Positions 7,749-10,798 of a stretch of 10,798 nucleotides of DNA are shown here, in pieces (positions within the stretch are counted from its first letter, which is position 1; the number at the start of each line of letters is the position of its first letter). The translations under genes were made by a program, and so were the position numbers. The stretch is from an uncultured Desulfovibrio sp. GTDB lineage: Bacteria > Desulfobacterota > Desulfovibrionia > Desulfovibrionales > Desulfovibrionaceae. Location of the stretch: the NCBI GenBank assembly GCA_947176055.1, contig CAMWPE010000070.1, positions 1-10,798 of the forward strand, written 5' to 3'. The notes under the pieces were generated by a model. It was not told the origin of the DNA and did not search any database. It was given only the letters and a program-made list of their open reading frames with translations.

Positions 7749-8104
7749 TGCGCGGGGTCTTACTCCTCCTGGCGCTTTGCGTCGCGCTCTGCTCTTGCGC
7801 CGAAAAGCCCGCGCCGCGTCCGCCCATGCCCGACTCGCCGGAAGCGTGGACTATCCTGCCCGGCAATTTCATTATCGATTTGGCCGCGGGAGCCAAAGTT
7901 CGCCTGAATCCGGCGGTTCAGGAATTCGTCCTCTATCCCTCGGCCGAAGCCGCGAAAAAAGCTTTCCCCGCCGCTTTCCCGGCGGAAAATCCCGATGATT
8001 GGCGCGTCTATTTGCTCGAGGGAAACTTCGCGGATCTGGCCATTCCCTGCGGGGCCGGTTTTTGCCTGGGAGTTCCGGTCAGGGCCATAGACTGGAGCGA
8101 ATAA
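7748..8104 (+). CDS. Small predicted lipoprotein of unknown function, coupled to htpX
   Basis: I do not recognise the family. The product is 118 residues. It starts with an Arg followed by a hydrophobic stretch (about 4-16) and a plausible lipobox LCSC with the lipidated cysteine at C17, then a Pro-rich linker (20-31). A short globular domain follows, with a WTILPGNFIIDLAAG segment, hydrophobic strands and a C-terminal pair C101 and C106 (IPCGAGFCLG) that could form a disulfide in the periplasm. The ATG shares its A with the htpX stop (TAATG), so it is very probably translated by re-initiation after HtpX. The frame is open further upstream within htpX, but the signal sequence fixes this start. 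It may be a partner or substrate-handling factor of HtpX, or simply co-transcribed; there is no direct evidence. Confidence 0.75.
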   Translation: MRGVLLLLALCVALCSCAEKPAPRPPMPDSPEAWTILPGNFIIDLAAGAKVRLNPAVQEFVLYPSAEAAKKAFPAAFPAENPDDWRVYLLEGNFADLAIPCGAGFCLGVPVRAIDWSE

Positions 8105-8130
8105 GGCGCGTCAGGCATCCTCAAGCGCCT
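8104..8130. terminator. Inverted repeat spanning the convergent gene ends
   Basis: AGGCGC (8104-8109) and GCGCCT (8125-8130) form a perfect 6-bp inverted repeat around a 15-nt loop, covering the stop codons of both the lipoprotein gene and the convergent aminotransferase gene. There is no U-tract on either strand, so this is at best a weak bidirectional terminator. Confidence 0.25.
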
Positions 8131-9286
8131 CGCCGATCCTCTCCAGCGCTTCCCGCAACCTGTCGTCGCCTACGGCGAAGGAGATCCGGAAACATCTGTC
8201 GTCGCCAAAAGCCGCGCCGGGCACAACCGCCACATGGGCTTTGTCGAGCAACCATTGACAAAACTGGATCGAGTCGCGTCTCTCCCCGTTATAATAGGCG
8301 CTCGCGTCGACAAATAGATAAAAGGCGCCGTCCGGTCGCGGGCAACGGACATTTTTCCATGTCCCGATTCGCTCCATGGCCAGATCGCGGCGTTTTTCGA
8401 ATATCCGCCGCATTTCCTTAACAGGCTCGTCGGGTCCGGCGAGAGCCGCGAGAGCCGCCTTTTGAGCTATGGAGCAAACATTGGACAGGCTATGACCCTG
8501 GACTACGGACATTTTTTTGATTATTTCCGGATGCGCGGCCATGAAACCAACCCGCCAACCAGTCATGGCGAAACTTTTCGAGAGACCGTTGACCACGCCG
8601 ACAAACTCCGGGCAATGCTCGAACCAGGTGATCGCGGAGGTCATCGTCGCCGGCGGATAGATCAGTTGATCGTAAATTTCGTCTGAGAGAACATAAATAT
8701 TGCGGGCCAGGGCCCAACGCATGATGTTCATGAATTCGCGATCCGAATACACCGCGCCCGTCGGATTGCTGGGCGAATTGAGAATCAGGACTTTCGTCCG
8801 GTCCGTCGCGTAATCTTCGAGCGTAAGCGGCGCGACCTTATAGCCGGTTTCAGGGCCTGTTTTTACAAACACCGGCTTGCCGTCGGCGAGAAGCGTCATA
8901 TCGGGATAACTTACCCAGTAAGGGGAGGGGATCAGGACTTCGTCGCCGGGATTTAGCGTTGTCTGCAGAAAAGTGTAAAGGCACTGCTTGCCTCCCGCGC
9001 CGATAATGATACTCTCCGGTTTGACCGGCGTCCGGTAATAGCGACGGAAATAATTCGCCGCCGCTTCGCGCAATTCCGGTATGCCCGCGACCGGCGTGTA
9101 ACGTGTGAAATTGTCGTCGATGGCCTTTTTCGCCGCCTCGCGAATAAATTCCGGCGTGGGAAAATCAGGCTCGCCCACAGCCAGGCTGATTATGTCCGCG
9201 CCTTCGGCGCGCAGCTCCTGGGCCCTGGCGTTTATAGCCAGCGTCATGCTTGGCGTTATCCGGTCAATTTTTTCCGAAATTTGCAT
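8111..9286 (-). CDS. aspC: Aspartate-type aminotransferase, class I (subgroup Ib, PLP-dependent)
   Basis: This 391-residue cytoplasmic fold-type I aminotransferase resembles the Thermus-type aspartate aminotransferase (Ib) over its whole length. It probably interconverts aspartate/2-oxoglutarate and oxaloacetate/glutamate. Visible motifs are LAVGEPDFPTPEF (35-47), GAGGKQ (96-101), SPYWVSYPDM (121-130), SPSNPTGAVY (N174), SDEIYDQL (D202, Y205), the Schiff-base lysine K237 in GLSKSFAMTGWRVGF, and RISF (R367, the carboxylate-binding Arg). I chose the ATG at 9286 because it gives the normal family N-terminus (MQISEKIDRITPSM) and has GGAGA 6 nt upstream. The frame stays open far upstream, but that extension would run through sfsA. 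The gene is divergent from sfsA and converges on the lipoprotein gene with only 6 nt between stops. Related enzymes also act on prephenate or aromatic substrates, so exact specificity is not settled. Confidence 0.92.
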   Translation of the reverse strand: MQISEKIDRITPSMTLAINARAQELRAEGADIISLAVGEPDFPTPEFIREAAKKAIDDNFTRYTPVAGIPELREAAANYFRRYYRTPVKPESIIIGAGGKQCLYTFLQTTLNPGDEVLIPSPYWVSYPDMTLLADGKPVFVKTGPETGYKVAPLTLEDYATDRTKVLILNSPSNPTGAVYSDREFMNIMRWALARNIYVLSDEIYDQLIYPPATMTSAITWFEHCPEFVGVVNGLSKSFAMTGWRVGFMAAHPEIIKKMSVVQGHSLSNVCSIAQKAALAALAGPDEPVKEMRRIFEKRRDLAMERIGTWKNVRCPRPDGAFYLFVDASAYYNGERRDSIQFCQWLLDKAHVAVVPGAAFGDDRCFRISFAVGDDRLREALERIGEALEDA

Positions 9287-9292
9287 CTTGAA

Positions 9293-9297
9293 TCTCC
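9293..9297 (-). promoter_or_regulatory. Ribosome binding site of the aminotransferase gene
   Basis: On the minus strand GGAGA stands 6 nt before the ATG at 9286. This decides the start against the long upstream open extension. Confidence 0.7.
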
Positions 9298-9304
9298 GGA
9301 TCCC

Positions 9305-9330
9305 AAAAAAAGTTTCGCGTTTTCGCGGAA
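9305..9330 (-). terminator. Terminator-like hairpin plus T-tract in the 5' leader of the aminotransferase gene
   Basis: Read on the minus strand, CGCG-AAAA-CGCG (9327 to 9316), extendable by two A-T pairs past a bulged C, is followed after 4 nt by seven consecutive T (9311-9305), ending about 18 nt before the start codon. The layout resembles a small intrinsic terminator or attenuator in the leader. The stem is short, so it may be chance. Confidence 0.3.
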
Positions 9331-9484
9331 TAATTGATAAAAATTCCAGCGCTCGCCGACGGGATTTTACGCGCGAGTCCGCTTGTTTGCAACCGCCCGG
9401 CGGCTTTAAGTAATTGGCTTTTGGATTAAGCGGCGCTATTTCGCGGAAGACAAGAGCGGTCGCCGAGCTTAAACCGTATATAAA

Positions 9485-10195
9485 ATGAGAGACGGGCCTT
9501 TTATTCCTTTGCCTCCGGATTGCGCGCCCGGCAAATTCCTGCGTCGCGAAAAAAGATTTCTGGTCGAGGTCGAAACAGGCGGCCAAAGGATCTGGGCGCA
9601 TTGCAACGATACCGGCTCCATGACCGGCCTGCTCGAGCCGGGGAGGGACGTTATCCTCTCGCCGGCGGCCAATCCCCGACGCAAATCCCGCTATACCCTC
9701 GAGCGAATCCGTTTGCCGGGCGGCTGGGCCAGCGTCAACACAGCCCTTCCCAACAAAATGCTGGAAGCGGCCTTTCACGCTGGAGACCTCGATTTCGCCA
9801 GGGGCTATACCTCGATCCGGCGCGAAGTTCGCAGGGGAGCCAGCCGGGTCGACGCGGCTCTGACCGGCCCGGATTTGCCCCGCCTCTGGATCGAATGCAA
9901 GAGCGCGACCCTGGTCGAAAACAATATCGCGCTTTTTCCCGACGCGAAAACTGTCCGGGGCCAAAAGCATCTCATTGAGCTTATTGACATTGTAAACGAG
10001 GGCGAGCGGGCGGCCATGTTCTACTTCGTCGGGCGCGGGGACGCGGTCGCTTTCGCCCCGGCGGCGAGCATCGATCCGGAATACGCGCGCCTGTTCGAAG
10101 AGGCGCGAATGGCGGGTGTGGAAATTTACGCGCGCGTCGCGCGTCTTACGCCGGAGGGGACGGCGCTTGACGGGATTTTGCCCCTGGCCTTATGA
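9485..10195 (+). CDS. sfsA: SfsA family DNA-binding / putative nuclease protein
   Basis: This 236-residue SfsA homologue is full length. The family was named for stimulating maltose metabolism in E. coli; it binds DNA and its C-terminal half has a restriction-endonuclease-like fold. Its true cellular role remains poorly defined. The N-terminal OB-like part contains FLRREKRFLVEVE (18-30) and HCNDTGSMTGLL (39-50). The C-terminal part has SRVDAAL (D123), WIECKSATL (E137, K139) and the family signature FPDAKTVRGQKHL (151-163). D123, E137 and K139 fit a PD-(D/E)xK catalytic triad, so nuclease capacity looks intact. The ATG at 9485 gives the usual N-terminus, but no clear Shine-Dalgarno sequence precedes it. 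It stands alone between divergent and tRNA promoters, so it is probably monocistronic. Confidence 0.93.
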   Translation: MRDGPFIPLPPDCAPGKFLRREKRFLVEVETGGQRIWAHCNDTGSMTGLLEPGRDVILSPAANPRRKSRYTLERIRLPGGWASVNTALPNKMLEAAFHAGDLDFARGYTSIRREVRRGASRVDAALTGPDLPRLWIECKSATLVENNIALFPDAKTVRGQKHLIELIDIVNEGERAAMFYFVGRGDAVAFAPAASIDPEYARLFEEARMAGVEIYARVARLTPEGTALDGILPLAL

Positions 10196-10208
10196 AAAGT
10201 CCGGCTAC

Positions 10209-10252
10209 AAACTAAAATTTTTATTGACAATTAGCCGCGACTGCCATATTTT
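10209..10252 (+). promoter_or_regulatory. Strong sigma-70 promoter of the tRNA-Gln/tRNA-Glu unit
   Basis: A consensus -35 TTGACA (10224-10229) is separated by exactly 17 nt from -10 TATTTT (10247-10252). An A/T-rich run at 10209-10223 just before the -35 looks like an UP element. The segment between the -10 and the expected start (10253-10262) contains GGCGCG, the GC-rich discriminator type seen at stringently controlled stable-RNA promoters. Transcription should begin a few bases before the tRNA-Gln 5' end. Confidence 0.85.
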
Positions 10253-10262
10253 TATGGCGCGT

Positions 10263-10337
10263 TGGGTTATCGTTCAACTGGCAGGACGACGGATTCTGAC
10301 TCCGTTAATCAAGGTTCAAATCCTTGTAACCCAGCCA
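10263..10337 (+). tRNA. tRNA-Gln (anticodon CUG)
   Basis: A complete cloverleaf is visible. The acceptor arm TGGGTTA (10263-10269) pairs perfectly with TAACCCA (10327-10333), followed by discriminator G and an encoded CCA (10335-10337). The anticodon stem ACGGA/TCCGT encloses loop TTCTGAC, with CTG at 10296-10298 reading CAG. The T arm has AAGGT, loop TTCAAAT with the expected TTCAA, and its pairing strand. The 5'-terminal U and overall sequence match bacterial tRNA-Gln. Confidence 0.95.
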
Positions 10338-10340
10338 AAA

Positions 10341-10417
10341 GTCCTCATCGTCTAGTCGGCCCAGGACATCGGCCTTTCACGCCGGTAACAGGGGTTCAAA
10401 TCCCCTTGAGGACGCCA
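10341..10417 (+). tRNA. tRNA-Glu (anticodon UUC), integration target
   Basis: The acceptor arm GTCCTCA (10341-10347) pairs perfectly with TGAGGAC (10407-10413), followed by G and encoded CCA (10415-10417). The anticodon stem TCGGC/GCCGG encloses CTTTCAC, with TTC at 10376-10378. The T arm AGGGG-TTCAAAT-CCCCT (10390-10406) is perfect. The D-arm sequence GTCTAG...CCCAGGAC is typical of tRNA-Glu. It lies 3 nt after tRNA-Gln in the same transcript. An integrative element begins right after it, and the gene remains intact because the element supplies or preserves the 3' end. Confidence 0.96.
10390..10417 (+). repeat. Candidate attachment site (attL) at the 3' end of tRNA-Glu
   Basis: The T arm to CCA end of tRNA-Glu is the usual target of tyrosine recombinases of this type, and the integrase gene sits just downstream in the same orientation. 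The exact core and its partner copy (attR) cannot be seen because the other end of the element is outside the window. Confidence 0.5.
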
Positions 10418-10435
10418 AATTTGGGTATAAAGAAG

Positions 10436-10473
10436 AATGCCATGGTGTAAAAAGCCTTGGCATTACTTGTTTT
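10436..10473 (+). terminator. Stem-loop just downstream of tRNA-Glu, weak candidate terminator
   Basis: AATGCCA (10436-10442) pairs with TGGCATT (10458-10464); after one mismatch, GG/CC adds two pairs around loop TGTAAAAAG. It is followed by ACTTGTTTT. It could end the tRNA transcript inside the element or be a structural part of the recombination site. Confidence 0.4.
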
Positions 10474-10530
10474 AACGCTCCAGTACGGTTTCCCAAAGTG
10501 TACTCAAGTCCTGTTGCATCCACAATTTTT

Positions 10531-10677
10531 GTGGGTATATTTGTAGGCATCGCTGTGTTATGCTGAATTTCGATACCCACACAGGCAACAGCTTGAAATA
10601 TAAGTATTCTTGTCCAGGTGGGTATCTCATTGTCCAACAAGGTGGAGGTAACCAACATGCCTTTGACTGATACCCAC
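10531..10677. repeat. Four GTGGGTATC motifs in alternating orientation around the integrase start
   Basis: GTGGGTAT(A) at 10531-10539 (+), the exact GTGGGTATC at 10572-10580 (-), 10618-10626 (+) and 10669-10677 (-). The orientation alternates strictly and the start-to-start distances are 41, 46 and 51 nt. A weaker copy (7 of 9 bases) is at 10421-10429, four bases after the tRNA CCA. The last copy is inside the integrase coding sequence. They are best explained as integrase arm-type sites or binding sites for an excisionase or int regulator. Confidence 0.65.
10644..10648 (+). promoter_or_regulatory. Ribosome binding site of the integrase gene
   Basis: A perfect GGAGG stands 8 nt before the ATG at 10657 and is the strongest Shine-Dalgarno sequence in the window. 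A possible promoter upstream is TTGCAT (10514-10519), 16 nt, TATATT (10536-10541), whose -10 would overlap the first GTGGGTAT motif. Confidence 0.75.
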
Positions 10678-10798
10678 ATTCGCAGTCTGAAACCGGAAGA
10701 AAAGCCCAGAAAGTATTTTGATGGCGGCGGACTTTTTCTATACGTGCCCATAAATGGCAGCAAGCTCTGGCGCATGGCCTATCGCTATGACGGCAAGT
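10657..10798 (+). CDS. int: Tyrosine recombinase / phage-type integrase, N-terminal fragment (3' end outside window)
   Basis: Only the first 47 codons are visible. The protein starts MPLTDTHIRSLKPEEKPRK, then YFDGGGLFLYV and GSKLWRMAYRYDGK. This is the hallmark of the N-terminal arm-type DNA-binding domain (DUF4102) of P4/CP4-57-like tyrosine recombinases: a start-proximal 'L.D..I..LKP' helix, a 'DGGGL.L.V' strand pair and 'G.K.W...YR..GK'. The enzyme would cut and rejoin DNA between the element's attachment site and the tRNA-Glu 3' end; catalytic residues are beyond the window. The ATG is fixed by a perfect ribosome binding site. It reads away from the tRNA on the same strand, as is usual for these elements. 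One repeated GTGGGTATC motif lies within its fifth to eighth codons, which suggests autoregulation. Confidence 0.85.
   Translation, partial: MPLTDTHIRSLKPEEKPRKYFDGGGLFLYVPINGSKLWRMAYRYDGK

Larger units (their letters stand above)
9287..9484. promoter_or_regulatory. Divergent promoter region between the aminotransferase gene and sfsA
   Basis: These 198 nt must hold the promoters of both genes. Towards sfsA the best pair I can see is TTGGCT (9414-9419), 17 nt, TATTTC (9437-9442), which is only a weak match to sigma-70. Towards the aminotransferase the AT-rich block 9328-9346 is a possible -10 region. A 5-bp palindrome with one central base, CCGCC-C-GGCGG (9393-9403), sits midway and could be an operator, though such GC palindromes are common in this DNA. 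No coding sequence is convincing here. Confidence 0.35.
10418..10798 (+). mobile_element. Left end of an integrative element in tRNA-Glu
   Basis: From the tRNA-Glu end the composition drops to about 42% G+C (75 of 180 bases over 10441-10620), against clearly higher values in the genes to the left. The stretch 10418-10656 has no convincing gene but holds a hairpin and a set of repeated motifs, and an integrase begins at 10657. This arrangement (tRNA 3' end, non-coding att region, integrase pointing inward) is the standard left boundary of genomic islands, ICEs and P4-like prophages. The cargo lies beyond the window. Confidence 0.8.

Noticed and set aside
9393..9403. CCGCC-C-GGCGG palindrome as an operator
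   Set aside because: The half-sites are short and made of the most common GC words in this DNA, so it is not strong enough to call as a regulatory site alone.
9287..9970. Open extension of the aminotransferase frame on the minus strand, giving a 619-residue protein
   Set aside because: It runs across the divergent promoter region and antisense through most of sfsA, shows no family sequence, and the ATG at 9286 has both a ribosome binding site and the normal N-terminus.
10377..10775. Minus-strand 132-residue reading frame across the tRNA-Glu end and integrase start
   Set aside because: It ends antisense in the tRNA (the familiar spurious SSRGFEPLLP type peptide), overlaps the real integrase start, and shows no recognisable domain. 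A transposase remnant was considered but no motif supports it.
1..10798. CRISPR arrays, insertion sequences, riboswitches
   Set aside because: I found no regularly spaced identical repeats of CRISPR length, no transposase motifs or terminal inverted repeats, and no recognisable riboswitch core in the intergenic gaps.

Overview
The window reads as chromosomal DNA of a GC-rich, Gram-negative bacterium. The evidence is a lipoprotein with a lipobox, a membrane HtpX protease, SfsA, tRNA genes that encode their own CCA ends, and a surface-polysaccharide type gene cluster. The HtpX and the alpha-oxoamine synthase resemble those I associate with Desulfobacterota (delta-proteobacteria), but that placement is a low-confidence impression. 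At the right end the DNA changes character: a hand count over 10441-10620 gives 75/180 G+C (42%), clearly lower than the chromosomal genes to its left.

Bases 1-6794 are a tightly packed plus-strand cluster. A PLP-dependent alpha-oxoamine synthase (5' end cut off by the window) is followed by glycosyltransferase GT4-a, a NodB-like polysaccharide deacetylase, a second glycosyltransferase GT4-b related to GT4-a, and an AsnB-type glutamine amidotransferase. GT4-a and the deacetylase overlap by 23 nt, and the next two spacings are 7 and 5 nt, so this is almost certainly one operon. Together the genes could make and decorate a glycan or glycolipid. The alpha-oxoamine synthase would condense an amino acid with an acyl thioester, the two glycosyltransferases would add sugars, the deacetylase would remove N- or O-acetyl groups, and the amidotransferase would amidate an acid group. 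The product is not identifiable from this window.

Bases 6795-6902 are a short AT-rich gap with weak stem-loops. Then comes htpX (M48 zinc protease), joined by a TAATG stop/start overlap to a small lipoprotein of unknown function (to 8104). Converging on it from the minus strand is an aspartate-type aminotransferase (8111-9286). A divergent promoter region (9287-9484) separates this from sfsA (9485-10195).

Bases 10196-10417 hold a strong promoter (TTGACA, 17 nt, TATTTT) driving a two-gene tRNA unit: tRNA-Gln(CUG) then tRNA-Glu(UUC), 3 nt apart. Immediately after tRNA-Glu the base composition falls. A tyrosine-recombinase integrase gene with an excellent ribosome binding site starts at 10657 and runs off the window. 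This is the left edge of an integrative element (genomic island, ICE or prophage) inserted at the 3' end of tRNA-Glu. Between the tRNA and the integrase lies a set of GTGGGTATC motifs in alternating orientation. These are the most unusual structure in the window and could be integrase arm sites or an operator controlling int. The cargo of the element lies outside the window.
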